Source: Planctomycetota bacterium
GTDB taxonomy: Bacteria > Planctomycetota > UBA1135 > UBA2386
Length of the DNA stretch: 64,000 bases
Assembly (NCBI GenBank): GCA_016716265.1
Contig: JADJWQ010000001.1
Coordinates: 1,054,001 to 1,118,000 of the forward strand
Reading direction: 5' to 3'
This document shows, piece after piece, positions 34,184 to 43,276 of this stretch. Position 1 is the first letter of the stretch. Each line of letters opens with the position of its first letter. The notes beneath the pieces were generated by a model that did not search any database, had not been told where the DNA came from, and saw only the letters and a program-made list of their open reading frames with translations. The translations under genes and the position numbers were made by a program.

Positions 34184-34486
34184 TCAGCACGCACAGGGCG
34201 CAGCGCCGCACTTGGGGCAGCCGGCGCCGTACTTCGCGAAGCCGAGCGCGTCGAGCCGCAGGCCATGCAGCGACGCGAGCGTCGCGAGCCACGCGTAGAC
34301 GTCGGCGAACTCCTCCTCGAGGTTGTGGCGCTCGCCGCGGCGGATCGCGCGGACCAGCTCGCCGACCTCCTCGACGAACCACAGCAGCGTGCCCTGCGTG
34401 CCGCGCGCGCTGTCGCGCTCGAAGTAGATGCGCTCGATCAGCGACTGGAAGTCCTCGCCGCGCTCCGCGTTGCCGTGCTCGCTCAT
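34184..34486 (-). CDS. mazG: MazG-like nucleotide pyrophosphohydrolase
   Basis: This 100-residue protein from ATG 34486 has the single MazG helix pair: LLWFVEEVGELVRAIRRGE, then NLEEEFADVYAWLATLA, supplying the E-x-x-E...E-x-x-D magnesium-binding residues. The C-terminal tail has KCGAAPCAC, a Cys-rich end with another Cys at YGAGCP, so it may bind a metal. It probably hydrolyses non-canonical NTPs or dNTPs. It is shorter than two-domain MazG and similar to the small MazG-like forms. Confidence 0.8.
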   Translation of the reverse strand: MSEHGNAERGEDFQSLIERIYFERDSARGTQGTLLWFVEEVGELVRAIRRGERHNLEEEFADVYAWLATLASLHGLRLDALGFAKYGAGCPKCGAAPCAC

Positions 34487-34533
34487 CGCCTGGGTCCGCT
34501 CCCGGGAATCGCCGTCCCTCTCGTGCCCGCCGG

Positions 34534-35613
34534 TCAGGACACCCGCTTGACGGTCGCGAGCAGCACGTCTTCGCGCAAGCCGTCCGGCCCCGCGCCCGAC
34601 TCGAGCTGGCCGACGACGAGGTGCATGAACGGCGTGGTGTGCTTCGGCGAGTGCTCGCGCACGAGGTCGAGCAGCTCCTGCATGCGCACGCCGGCGTCGT
34701 TCGTCTGCACGAGGCGCACCCCGAACTGCACCGGGATGCGTTGCGAGCGCAGGCCCTTCTCGAACACCGGCCCTTCGTCGAGGCCGAGCGCGATGCCCTC
34801 CGCCGCGAGCTCCAGCACCTCGCCAGCCTGGCAGATCCAAAGCGGCGCACGGTAGCCGGCCTGGTAGAGCTTGACCTCGCCGTCGCCGAACTCGAGCAGG
34901 CTCGCCTTCGCACAGGCGCCGCGCGGCAACCGCTTGTGCATTGCGCGGTTCGTGTGCGCGAGGGCCTTGCGCGCCGGTGCGCCGGTCTCCAGCGCGCGCA
35001 CCAGCTCGTCGCGCGCGAGGCGGCAGGCGAGCACCGACATCGACGTCGCACCCTCGGCGCTGACGACGTAGAGCGCGTTGCCCACCGAGCCGAAGTAGTC
35101 GAGCCCCCCGCGCGTGCCGGCGGCGACCGTGCCGTCGACCTCGTAGCCCTGCGGCTGGTGCATCGCCTCGCCGAGCGTGCGGTCGCGGAAGTCGCGCACC
35201 GCCGGGTCCATCGTCGCCGCGGTGCCGGCGCCCGCCTCGATCTCCTTGAACACCTCGTCGAGATCGTTGGCGAGGTTCTGGATCTCGTGGCCCAGGGCCG
35301 CGAGCTCGTCCTTGCCGGACACGCGCAGGCGCAGCTCGACGCGACCGCGGCCGAGCTTCGACAGCGCGAGCCGCAGCTCGGTGACGCGGCCGCCGACCTG
35401 GCCGGCCTGCGTCCACGCGAGCACGCCGACCACCGCGGTGACGAGCACCGACATCGCGGTGCCGAACACCCACTCGCGCGAGTCGGCAGGGCCGGTCAAC
35501 ACGACCGTGAGGAAGGTCCCCGCGAAGGCGGCGGCGGCGCACACCAGCGCGATCCGCGTCGCGAGCCGGGCAGCGGTGCCACCGCGCGGTCCGCGCCGGC
35601 TCAACGCGGCCAC
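34534..35613 (-). CDS. Membrane-bound PP2C (SpoIIE-type) phosphatase with HAMP
   Basis: This protein of about 359 residues starts at GTG 35613. Two membrane segments (IALVCAAAAFAGTFLTVVL and WVFGTAMSVLVTAVVGVLAW) lie within the first 75 residues. A HAMP-like linker follows (about 75-130, KDELAALGHEIQNLAND). Residues about 160-355 form a SpoIIE/PP2C-like domain (DYFGSVGNALYVVSAE, ARDELVRALE, LLEFGDGEVKLYQAG, ELLDLVREHS). The typical Asp-rich metal sites are partly degenerate (DYFGS, GDGE), so activity is uncertain. Family members dephosphorylate anti-anti-sigma factors. No such partner lies nearby. Confidence 0.65.
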   Translation of the reverse strand: MAALSRRGPRGGTAARLATRIALVCAAAAFAGTFLTVVLTGPADSREWVFGTAMSVLVTAVVGVLAWTQAGQVGGRVTELRLALSKLGRGRVELRLRVSGKDELAALGHEIQNLANDLDEVFKEIEAGAGTAATMDPAVRDFRDRTLGEAMHQPQGYEVDGTVAAGTRGGLDYFGSVGNALYVVSAEGATSMSVLACRLARDELVRALETGAPARKALAHTNRAMHKRLPRGACAKASLLEFGDGEVKLYQAGYRAPLWICQAGEVLELAAEGIALGLDEGPVFEKGLRSQRIPVQFGVRLVQTNDAGVRMQELLDLVREHSPKHTTPFMHLVVGQLESGAGPDGLREDVLLATVKRVS

Positions 35614-35729
35614 TCCTGGTCGTGAGGGGTCATCGCCGCGGATGGTAGCGCGGCGCGGGCCCGAGGCCAGCGCGGGACCTGGCGGGCGCCGCGATCGAGG
35701 ACGATCGCGGGACTTCGTCGGTTGCAACG

Positions 35730-36500
35730 ATGTCCAGGACCCGCGACGCTGGCTGGATGAACGCGCACGGCCAACCGCGCGTCGCGTTCGTCGTCGGCTG
35801 CCAACGCTCGGGGACGACGCTGATGATCGATCTCCTCGACCGGTCGCCGGACGTCGAGGCGCACGGCGAGGGCAGCCCGCAGGCGATGCGCGGATACCGC
35901 CTGGTGTCGGTCGACCGGCTGCGCGACCTGATCGGAACATCGCCGCGGCCGGTCGTCGCGTTCAAGCCGATCTGCGACTCGCAGTGGACCGACGTGCTGC
36001 TCGCCGAGATCGACGGCTCGCGCGCGATCTGGCTCTACCGCAACTGGTGGGAGGTCGCGCGCTCCGCCACGCGCGCGTGGCCGGGCCACTTCGTGGAGAC
36101 CGCTGCACGCTTCCGGGCGGGCGACGAAAGCTGGCTCGAGTGGCGCACCGAGCGGGTCGACACCGCGACGCGCGACGGCTTCGCCAGGCTGCTGGAGCAC
36201 GCGCAGGACGACTTCACCGCGGCCGCGGCATTCTGGTGGCTGCGCAATCGGTTGCCGTTCGACCTCGGCCTCGACCGCCATCCCGAGCTGGTCTGGCCGG
36301 TCCGCTACCGGCGGCTCGTCACCACGCCCGACGTCGTGCTCCGGCGGCTGTTCGGGCGGCTCGGCCTGTCGCTCGACCCCGCGATCGCCGCCGACGTCCA
36401 CGCGAACAGCACGCGCGGCGGTCCCCCGGCGGGTGTGCCCGCTCCGCTCGCCGACGCGTGCGACGAGCTGCTCGAAGCACTCGACCGATTGCCGCGGTAG
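35730..36500 (+). CDS. Sulfotransferase-family protein
   Basis: This protein of about 256 residues uses ATG 35730, or ATG 35757 for a 247-residue form. The PAPS-binding 5'-PSB loop is clear (VVGCQRSGTTLMIDLL). A later AIWLYRNWWEVARSATR matches the 3'-phosphate-binding RxxxxxxxS region. The family moves a sulfo group from PAPS to carbohydrates or small molecules. It converges with the Kelch gene at 36.5 kb. The acceptor is not known. Confidence 0.8.
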   Translation: MSRTRDAGWMNAHGQPRVAFVVGCQRSGTTLMIDLLDRSPDVEAHGEGSPQAMRGYRLVSVDRLRDLIGTSPRPVVAFKPICDSQWTDVLLAEIDGSRAIWLYRNWWEVARSATRAWPGHFVETAARFRAGDESWLEWRTERVDTATRDGFARLLEHAQDDFTAAAAFWWLRNRLPFDLGLDRHPELVWPVRYRRLVTTPDVVLRRLFGRLGLSLDPAIAADVHANSTRGGPPAGVPAPLADACDELLEALDRLPR

Positions 36501-36534
36501 CGCGGCGGGTGGACCGGCGTCGGCTCGATGCCGA

Positions 36535-37917
36535 TCACCGGATGACGCCGCGAGCCGCGTCGGACAGGCTCGCGCCGAGCGCATTGGCCGGTGGATCGAC
36601 CTGCACGAGCTGGCACTCGAACACGGCGCCCGGGGGGATCGCCGGGATCGTGGGCAGGTGGAGCGTCGCGCGGCCGGCGGTCACCGGCAGCGGGATCGCG
36701 ACGAACGCCGCCGGGTTGGCATACAGGTGGCAGCCGGGCGCACCGAACCTGGTGAGATCGGTCGCCACACCCATGCCGATCGTGAACAGCATCGAGGCCG
36801 GATTGGTGCCCAGGTCGCGCACGTCGAGCGTGAACGAGCTGCCGATCGCCGGCACCGAGCCCGGCGCCGGAGTGATCTCCGGGTAGCCCACCGAGCCACG
36901 GCAGCTGCGCCCGTAGGTCATGACCTTCGCGGTCGACCCGCCGTAGGTCCAGGTGTGGTCGTTGGCGTACCCACCGTAGGCGACCACGGTCATGGTGTTC
37001 ATGTGCAGCGCCGCCACCCGACCCTGGTTCTCGGCCGCACCGCTCGGCGGCGACGTCTGCGGGAAGACCTGGTACCAATCGACACCGTCGAACTCCCAGG
37101 TGTCGTTGTAGTACACGGACCCCTGGTAGCCGCCGTGCAGGACGAGGGCGCCGAGCAACGGGTTGAACACGAGCTGGGCCGCGCCACGCGCGGGCGGCGC
37201 ATTGTCGGTCACCACCCGGGTCCAGGCGGTGCCGTCGTATTGCCAGGTGTCGTCGAAGTACGTGCTGTTGTCGTAGCCGCCGAACAGCACGCAGACTCCG
37301 CGGAAGGCATCGAACGCGATCGCCGCGTCGTACCGCGCCGCCGGGCCGCCGGTCGGGCCCGGCGACCAGCTCGCGGTGGCATCGTTCCACTCCCAGGTCT
37401 CCCCGGTCGGGCTGGAGCCGAGGTCGCGGCCACCGAACGCGACGGTGCGCGCGCGGGCCGCGTCGTAGCACATCGCCGGCGCGATGACCCCGCTCGGCGA
37501 GGTGCCGCCGGGCACGCTGCCAGGATGCCGGAGCGTCCACGCCGCGCCGTCCCAGGACCACAGCTCGGGGTAGCCGAAGTTCGCCCGCGGCGGGAACGGG
37601 ATGCCGCCGTAGAGCAGCACGCGGCCGGTCGCCGTGTCGAGGACCATCGCCGCCGACCACCGCGCCGGCGGGTTCGCCGTCGCCGGCGACTGCAGGGTCC
37701 AGTTCGTGCCATCCCACCGCCACAGGTCACCGTGGGCGATGAACGAGCTGGTGTCCCAACCGCCGAAGAGCAGGACGTCGCCGTTCTGGCTCGGCGCGGC
37801 GGCGGCGAAACCGCTGGGGCCCGGCGTCGTCGCAGGCGTCTGCTGCGTCCAGGTTTGGGTGGAGAGCGGGACGGCGATGGCCAATGCCGAGCCGGCGAGC
37901 GCAAGGAGGTGCTTCAT
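36535..37917 (-). CDS. Secreted Kelch-repeat protein
   Basis: The 460 residues from ATG 37917 carry a signal peptide (LLALAGSALAIAVPLSTQ) and about six Kelch-type blades (VLLFGGW, VLLYGGI, TVAFGGRD, CVLFGGYDNSTYFDDTW, ALVLHGGYQGSVYYNDTW, VVAYGGYANDHTW). The C-terminal 130 residues start with YGRSCRG and belong to the domain shared by secreted proteins in this window. Kelch propellers usually bind other proteins or carbohydrates. It is a paralogue of the Kelch gene that runs off the right end (62866). Confidence 0.8.
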   Translation of the reverse strand: MKHLLALAGSALAIAVPLSTQTWTQQTPATTPGPSGFAAAAPSQNGDVLLFGGWDTSSFIAHGDLWRWDGTNWTLQSPATANPPARWSAAMVLDTATGRVLLYGGIPFPPRANFGYPELWSWDGAAWTLRHPGSVPGGTSPSGVIAPAMCYDAARARTVAFGGRDLGSSPTGETWEWNDATASWSPGPTGGPAARYDAAIAFDAFRGVCVLFGGYDNSTYFDDTWQYDGTAWTRVVTDNAPPARGAAQLVFNPLLGALVLHGGYQGSVYYNDTWEFDGVDWYQVFPQTSPPSGAAENQGRVAALHMNTMTVVAYGGYANDHTWTYGGSTAKVMTYGRSCRGSVGYPEITPAPGSVPAIGSSFTLDVRDLGTNPASMLFTIGMGVATDLTRFGAPGCHLYANPAAFVAIPLPVTAGRATLHLPTIPAIPPGAVFECQLVQVDPPANALGASLSDAARGVIR

Positions 37918-38071
37918 CGACTGCTCGAGGGTTGCGGGAAGCGTCTGGGGATCAACCGTTCGGGGCGGGCCGGAGTTGCACCGCACCGATCTTGATACGA
38001 GGTCTCGGACGCGAGCGGCGACGCCGGAACATCCGCCCGGACCTCGGGTCCTCCCCGGGGCGACGGCGACC

Positions 38072-39034
38072 TCACCGCTCGGTGTGGTTCTCCGGACCCG
38101 CCGCGGGTCGTGGCTCGTCCAGCTCCGTGCCGGCCCGCAGCCCGTCCACGTAGCGCTGGTAGCACCACGAGCGGTCGCGTCGTCTACCGGTGGTCTCGAC
38201 GAGGACACCGGCCGCCTCGAGGATCTGGATCGCACGACCGGCGGTCGGCTTGGTGACCCCCAGCCGGTCGGTCGCGACCGCCACGGAGATCACCGGGTGG
38301 CGGGGGAGCAGTTCGAAGAGGCGGAGCGAGACGACCGACGCGTTGGCCTCGGCCAGCACGCGCGTGCGGTCGTCGGTGACGAGAGCGAACAACTCGCGCG
38401 CGGAGGTGGTCGCCTCCTGCGCGATGGTCGCGACACCCTCGAGGAAGAACCCGAGCCAGGCCTCCCAGTCGCCCTGGGTCCGGACCGCGCTCAGGCGCTC
38501 GTAGTAGACGCTCCGGTGCCGTTTGAAGAACAGGCTCAGGTAGAGCAGGGGGTTGGGAGAGCTGTCGCCAGTGCTCGAGCAGCAGCGTGACCAGCAGTCG
38601 TCCGATGCGGCCATTGCCATCCAGGTACGGGTGGATCGTCTCGAACTGGACGTGGAGGAGGCCGGCGCGGATCAGCGGCGGCAGGTCGTCATCGCGATGG
38701 ATGTACCGCTCCAATGCCGTGAGCAGATCGCCGAGGAGGTGTGGCGGCGGCGGGACGTAGGCAGCATTGCCGGGCCGGGAGCCGCCGATCCAGCTCTGCG
38801 TGCGGCGGATCTCGCCAGGCAGCTTGCCCGCACCGCGCACTCCGCGCATCAGGCGCGCGTGCGTCTCGTTCAGCAACCGCATCGAGAGCGGCAGTCCCGA
38901 CGGTGAGGCGAGTTCGCCGCGGGCATGGGCGAGGGCGCGAGGTAGTTGCAGACCTCTTCGACATCCGTGGTGGCTGCGTCCGCGTCGGCCTCGTAGGTCA
39001 GCAGGCCGACGAGCGTGGCCTGCGTGCCCTCGAT
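38072..39034 (-). pseudogene. Fic-family AMP-transferase, degraded
   Basis: Three frames together encode a Fic protein: IEGTQATLVGLLTYEAD to VCNYL, then ALAHARGELAS through the active-site loop IHPYLDGNGRIGR (the HxFx(D/E)GNGRxxR motif with His, Gly, Asn and Arg kept) to near 38555, then PLLYLSLFFKRH to a C-terminal winged helix ending at 38072. The frame changes near 38945 and 38555 need one-base changes, the second in a run of five Cs. A TAG stop lies immediately before IEG at 39035, where the N-terminal 50-60 residues should be. Fic enzymes transfer AMP to proteins. This copy is not expressible as a full protein. Confidence 0.8.
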
Positions 39035-39526
39035 CTATCTGCCAGTCTGTCGGCGCCTCATCTGCGAACGACTCCTTGCCCTGCGGCGGGGCCTAGTAAC
39101 GCCATCTTTACCAGTCGCCCGGACTGGTCAAGGAATCGTTACCTGGGACCGCGACGCACCAGGACGCACGCGGCTCGCAGTGGACGTAGCCAGTCCGGTT
39201 CGCGGTCCGACAGGGGATGGTCCGAACCGGATCGCACCTCGCCTGCGGACCACCCGCGAGCGGCGACCATTCGGCCCGCTGCGCGGTTCCATCGCGCGAC
39301 GACGGCACGACGTTCGGGCTGCCGCGCGGGGTGCACTCGCAGCGCGAGCGGTCACTCGAGCACCGGCGGGCGGGGAGCGAACGACCGTCCATTGGCGAGG
39401 CGGCGTCCATCCTCGCAGCGTGCTGCCGCGGCGGGCGCTCGCGTGCTGCCGTGAGTCGTCGCGCTCGCAGGCCGGCCGGAGCTCGGCCAGCCCGGCCGAT
39501 CGGTCCGGCCGCCATATCTCTCGCCG
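39035..39526. other. Gap of about 490 bases with a concentric palindrome, no gene
   Basis: I see no gene. The first 110 bases carry the palindrome listed at 39096-39142. The rest is Arg-rich in every frame and looks non-coding. Confidence 0.45.
39096..39142. promoter_or_regulatory. Concentric inverted repeats upstream of the fic pseudogene
   Basis: Outer arms GTAACG (39096-39101) and CGTTAC (39137-39142) share their centre (39119) with the inner arms CCAGTC (39111-39116) and GACTGG (39122-39127). The inner site extends to a roughly 25-base palindrome. It lies about 60-100 bases upstream of the fic remnant on the minus strand and is probably the former operator/promoter of that locus. Confidence 0.4.
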
Positions 39527-39868
39527 TCACGTGCTCGGTGCGTCACCGATCTCCACGAGACGTTCCCCCTCGGCGAGCAGTTGCAGCACGCGAGGCATCA
39601 CGGCTGCGAGCACCTTCCGTAGCCGAGCGTTCGACGTGTTGCCGCACGTGACCCAGAGCACCTGCGGAGGCGGGCCGTGTCGGTCGAGGAGGCGAAGGAA
39701 GTCGCGGTCCTTCGTCATGACCACGGCCTCTGCGTCGCGGGCAGCACGGAAGATGTCGTCATCCGACGCGTCTCGGAGGCCCAGGTCGCGTACGGCTCGG
39801 ACCTCCACGTCGAACGAGTCGTGGATCCAGGCCGCGAGTACCGGCTACAGCTGCGCATGGAGCCAGAG
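39527..39868 (-). pseudogene. DUF5615 PIN-like toxin, 5' end damaged
   Basis: The C-terminal 93 codons (from GTG 39808) carry VRDLGLRDASDDDIFRAA, VVMTKDRDFLRLL and WVTCGNTSNARLR, the DUF5615 PIN-like pattern. Upstream the family's first strand is recognisable in frame as LWLHAQL, with His where the conserved Asp is expected. It is followed by TAG at 39845-39847 and then PVLAAWIHDSFD. The former start overlapped the DUF433 stop. A frameshift, the stop codon and a 17-bp tandem duplication now separate them. A truncated protein from GTG 39808 would lack the first catalytic Asp. Confidence 0.7.
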
Positions 39869-39879
39869 CCTCGAGTCCC

Positions 39880-39913
39880 GACGACCTTCATGCCACGACG
39901 ACCTTCATGCCAC
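39880..39913. repeat. 17-bp tandem duplication at the toxin/antitoxin junction
   Basis: The unit GACGACCTTCATGCCAC occurs at 39880-39896 and again at 39897-39913. It covers the overlapping stop/start (ATGA) of the DUF433 antitoxin and the toxin gene, so the junction is duplicated and the toxin frame is disturbed. Confidence 0.85.
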
Positions 39914-40129
39914 GACGACCGGGTGGTCGAGCCGGCGGCTCGCGAACTCGATACAGGCCCTGATGTCGTCTTCCTCGAGGTCCGGCAGCTCCGCGAGGAT
40001 CTGCGCGACCGTCAGCCCGGCGGCGAGGAGTTGCAGCACGTCCACGACCCGGATCCGCATGCCGCGCACGCAGGGACGTCCGCCGCACTGGCGCGGATCC
40101 ACAGTGATGCGCTCGGCGAGATTCGTCAT
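39905..40129 (-). CDS. DUF433-family antitoxin
   Basis: This 74-residue protein starts at ATG 40129. The DUF433 pattern is complete: RITVDPRQCGGRPCVRGMRIRV, then VLQLLAAGLTVAQILAELPDLEEDDIRACIEFA in shorter pieces. DUF433 proteins pair with DUF5615 PIN-like toxins as VapBC-like modules. The stop at 39905-39907 overlaps a start-like ATG. The antitoxin is intact while its toxin partner is damaged. Confidence 0.85.
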   Translation of the reverse strand: MTNLAERITVDPRQCGGRPCVRGMRIRVVDVLQLLAAGLTVAQILAELPDLEEDDIRACIEFASRRLDHPVVVA

Positions 40130-40671
40130 CGCGAGGAGTGTAACCCGGGTGATGCGCGGCGTCCCAGCCTCGCTCATGGGGTCGCCAGCTGGATTCGTCG
40201 ACGCGCGCTGGACGCAGGATGCGGATCCAGCCGGAACGTGCGGCACGAGGTCGGTGGCAGGCAGATCGCCGATTCCGCGAGGGTCGACGGCGTGGAGCCA
40301 GGTCGGATTCAGAGCGGAGTCCCGGGATCCGATCGCGTGCATCGCGTCGCGAAGCACGGACGTCCGCTGGCCCGAACCGAGCGGACGAGGGGCATTGCGG
40401 GGAATCGCCAACGGGAGATCGGTCGTCGATCCCTGGCGAAGGAACTGCGAGCCAGTGGGGCGTCGGTCGTCAACCCCGTCACCCCGATCGCCGGAGGGCG
40501 TCGCCGGCCGCTGGCCTCGATGCCGGCCGCCCACCTGCTGCCACGACGCCGTGCGCCCGCAGCGTGAGTCCCGGTCCCGCACGGCATGCGTCCAATGCGC
40601 GACACTGGTCTCGACAGCATCGCCCGCGGAGAGTCTCGACCGCGGTGGCCGGTCGCTCCCGCGACCGGCGC
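40130..40671. other. 540-base gap, no gene recognised
   Basis: This lies between the end of the pgpA operon and the DUF433 gene. Open frames exist on both strands, but none shows a domain. It may hold the DUF433 promoter and the terminator of the long operon. Confidence 0.4.
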
Positions 40672-41181
40672 TCAGACCAGCGCGGCGAGCAGCCCGGCGA
40701 GCGGTGCCGCGTAGATGCCGGCGAGCACGTCGTCGGCCATGACGCCGAGGGCGCCGGGCAGCTCCTCGAGGCGCGGGATCGGCGGGGGCTTCAGGATGTC
40801 GCAGGCGCGGAAGGCGAGGAACAGGCTGACGGTGCCCCACGGCGCGGGCTCGCCGAACAGCGGGACGAACAGGGCGAGTGCGACGAGGTAGCCGACGATC
40901 TCGTCGAGCACGACGGCGCCCGGGTCGAGCTCGGCGGTCGGGTCCGGGCCGCCGAAACGGCGGCGCAGGAACGCGGACTGCGACGCGCCGAACGCGAACA
41001 GCGCGGCGGCGAGCGCGAGCGCGGTCCACGCGAGCATGCCGCCGTCCAGGAAGTGGCCGGCGACGATGCCGATCACCACGCCGGGGAGCGTGCCGAAGGT
41101 GCCCGGCGCGAACGGCGCGAGGCCGCTACCGAACCCGGTCAGCAGCGCGTAGCGGACGGCATCGAGACGCGAACGGCTCAT
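40672..41181 (-). CDS. pgpA: Phosphatidylglycerophosphatase A
   Basis: This 169-residue membrane protein has the PgpA pattern: GFGSGLAPFAPGTFGTLPG near the N-terminus, AELDPGAVVLDEIVGY (acidic metal-binding residues), and FLAFRACDILKPPPI with VMADDVLAGI near the C-terminus. It removes phosphate from phosphatidylglycerophosphate. The ATG at 41181 overlaps the pgsA stop, so the two successive steps of phosphatidylglycerol synthesis are translationally coupled. It is the last gene of the long minus-strand block. Confidence 0.9.
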   Translation of the reverse strand: MSRSRLDAVRYALLTGFGSGLAPFAPGTFGTLPGVVIGIVAGHFLDGGMLAWTALALAAALFAFGASQSAFLRRRFGGPDPTAELDPGAVVLDEIVGYLVALALFVPLFGEPAPWGTVSLFLAFRACDILKPPPIPRLEELPGALGVMADDVLAGIYAAPLAGLLAALV

Positions 41182-41786
41182 GGCTCCGCGAAGATCGGTC
41201 GGGCCTTCCAGACGTAGCTCGCGCCGGAGCCGACCGTCGCGGCGAGCGTCGTCCACACGCCGACCGAGGCGACCGTGCCGAGCGTCGCATTGTCCTGGTC
41301 GATCCGCGCGACGATCACGATCAGCAATGCGGCGGTCACCGACTGCGCGACCATCTTCAGCTTGCCGAACCGATCGGCCGGGAACGGCACGCCACGCGTC
41401 TCGGCGAGCCCGCGCAGCGCGGTGACGAGGAACTCGCGCGCGATCAGCACGGCGACGACCCAGTGCGGCAGGCGCTGCTGCACCTCGGGAAACTTCAGCA
41501 GCACGACCAGCACGCCGCAGACCAGCACCTTGTCGACGAACGGATCCAGCACGCGGCCGAGCGCCGTCACCTGGTTCAGCTTCCGCGCCAGCCAGCCGTC
41601 GACGAAGTCGGTCAGCGCGGCGACCAGGAACAGCGCGAGCGCGACCCACGCGAGCGGCCGGGCGCGCTCGTAGATCAGCGCGATGCCGGTCTCGCGGATC
41701 TGCGGCTCGAACGACGCGTCGAGGATGCCGATGCAAGCCGCCGTGATCGCGAGCCGGCCGAGCGTGATCGCGTTCGGAGCGTTCAT
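41178..41786 (-). CDS. pgsA: CDP-diacylglycerol-glycerol-3-phosphate 3-phosphatidyltransferase
   Basis: This protein of about 202 residues is a CDP-alcohol phosphatidyltransferase with the full D-x2-D-G-x2-A-R-x8-G-x3-D-x3-D signature (DFVDGWLARK, then GRVLDPFVDK). Several hydrophobic segments follow. It makes phosphatidylglycerophosphate, the substrate of PgpA encoded next. I chose ATG 41786 (NAPNAITLGRL). A GTG or ATG further upstream would overlap rimO. Confidence 0.9.
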   Translation of the reverse strand: MNAPNAITLGRLAITAACIGILDASFEPQIRETGIALIYERARPLAWVALALFLVAALTDFVDGWLARKLNQVTALGRVLDPFVDKVLVCGVLVVLLKFPEVQQRLPHWVVAVLIAREFLVTALRGLAETRGVPFPADRFGKLKMVAQSVTAALLIVIVARIDQDNATLGTVASVGVWTTLAATVGSGASYVWKARPIFAEP

Positions 41787-41799
41787 GCGAGGCGCTCCG

Positions 41800-43170
41800 T
41801 CACGCGACCGGCTGCCGCACACGACCGATCAGGTCGTACTCGTCGAAGCCGGTGATCTCGACGTCGACGAGCTGCCCGGCGCGCAGCTCCGCCCCGGCCG
41901 CGGTGTGCTCCGGCAGGATCACCAGCGCGTCGACTTCCGGCGCATCGGCGTGGGTCCGACCCACGTAGTGGTCGGCGTCCGGCGCGAGGCCGTCGACCAG
42001 CACCGGCAGTACGTCGCCGACGAGCGCCGCATTGCGCTCGACGTGCACGCGCTTCTGGATCGCCATCAGCTCGGCGCGACGTTCCTCGGCGAGCTCCGCG
42101 GGCACGAGATCGGTACGCTCGAACGCGCGCGTGCCCTCCTCGTGGCTGTAGGTGAACACACCCATCCGCTCGAAGCGGTAGCGCTCGACGAACTCGCGCA
42201 GCTCGCGCTGGTCGGCGTCGGTCTCGCCGGGGAAGCCGGTGATGAACGTGGTGCGGACCGCGATGCCCGGCACCTCGTCGCGGAGCCGCCACAGGATGCC
42301 CTGCACCTGCTCGGCGGAGACTCCGCGCCGCATGCCCTTCAGCATCGCCGAGCTGACGTGCTGCACCGGGATGTCGAGGTACGGCACGACGTGTGGGTGC
42401 TCGCGGATCACGCGCGTCAATGCCGGCTGCACCGTGTGCGGGTACGCGTACATCAGCCGCAGCCATCGGACGCCCGGGACGCCTGCGAGAGTCTCGACGA
42501 GCTCGTGGATGCGGCGTTGCCCGTACAGGTCGAGCCCCCACGCCGTGCTGTCCTCGGCGACGACGACCACCTCGGCGACGCCCTGCGCGACGAGCGCCTC
42601 GGTCTCCTCGACCAGCACCTCGAGCGGCTTGCTGCGGTTGCGACCGCGCATCGACGGGATCGCACAGAACGAGCAGGTGTGGTCGCAGCCCTCCGAGATC
42701 CGCAGATAGGCATAGCTGCGCGGCGTCAGCAGCATGCGGCCGACGTCCGACCGCGCCGCCTTGGGGCGGCCGCCATCGACGGTGGCGATCATCCGATCCG
42801 CGGTGCCGTTGACGATCCGCCGCACGACGCCGGGCACGCCGCTGTAGTCGGAGATGCCCATCACCGCATCGAGCTCGGGGATCTCCTGGCGCAGGTCGTC
42901 GGCGTAGCGCTGCGCGAGGCAGCCGACCGCGACGACGCCCTTGAGCCCGCCCTCCTCCTTGAGCTGGCACACCTCCAGGATCGTGTCGATCGATTCCTGG
43001 CGCGCGGCGTCGACGAAGCCGCAGGTATTGACGACGACGACGTCCGCCCGCTCGGGCTCGCGGACGATCGCGAGCCCCTCCTGCGCGACGTGGCCGAGCA
43101 GCACCTCGGAGTCGACGAGGTTGCGCGCGCAGCCCAGGCTGACGACACAGACGCGGATCGCCTCGTTCAC
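41800..43170 (-). CDS. rimO: RimO, ribosomal protein S12 methylthiotransferase
   Basis: This 456-residue protein from GTG 43170 has an N-terminal MTTase domain (VVSLGCARNLVDSEVLLG, VVVNTCGFVDAA, VAVGCLAQRY, with three cysteines for one Fe-S cluster), a radical-SAM core (EGCDHTCSFCAIP, CxxxCxxC) and a C-terminal TRAM domain ending in IGRVRQPVA. It methylthiolates the conserved Asp of S12. The LGCARNL form of the first motif favours RimO over MiaB. It sits right after rplI in a ribosomal block. Confidence 0.93.
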   Translation of the reverse strand: MNEAIRVCVVSLGCARNLVDSEVLLGHVAQEGLAIVREPERADVVVVNTCGFVDAARQESIDTILEVCQLKEEGGLKGVVAVGCLAQRYADDLRQEIPELDAVMGISDYSGVPGVVRRIVNGTADRMIATVDGGRPKAARSDVGRMLLTPRSYAYLRISEGCDHTCSFCAIPSMRGRNRSKPLEVLVEETEALVAQGVAEVVVVAEDSTAWGLDLYGQRRIHELVETLAGVPGVRWLRLMYAYPHTVQPALTRVIREHPHVVPYLDIPVQHVSSAMLKGMRRGVSAEQVQGILWRLRDEVPGIAVRTTFITGFPGETDADQRELREFVERYRFERMGVFTYSHEEGTRAFERTDLVPAELAEERRAELMAIQKRVHVERNAALVGDVLPVLVDGLAPDADHYVGRTHADAPEVDALVILPEHTAAGAELRAGQLVDVEITGFDEYDLIGRVRQPVA

Positions 43171-43276
43171 GGCATGCTCCTCGGGACGGACGGCGGCGGC
43201 CGCCCGGCGGACCGCCGCCGGCGCTCGTACGCGGCCGGGCCGGTCGGCGCGGCTACCTGGCCGCGCCGCCGGCGGC

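Noticed and set aside
40219..41217. A 332-codon plus-strand frame over the 40.1-40.7 kb gap and pgpA
   Set aside because: Its second half is antisense to pgpA. It is dominated by Arg/Glu/Gly repeats with no recognisable domain.
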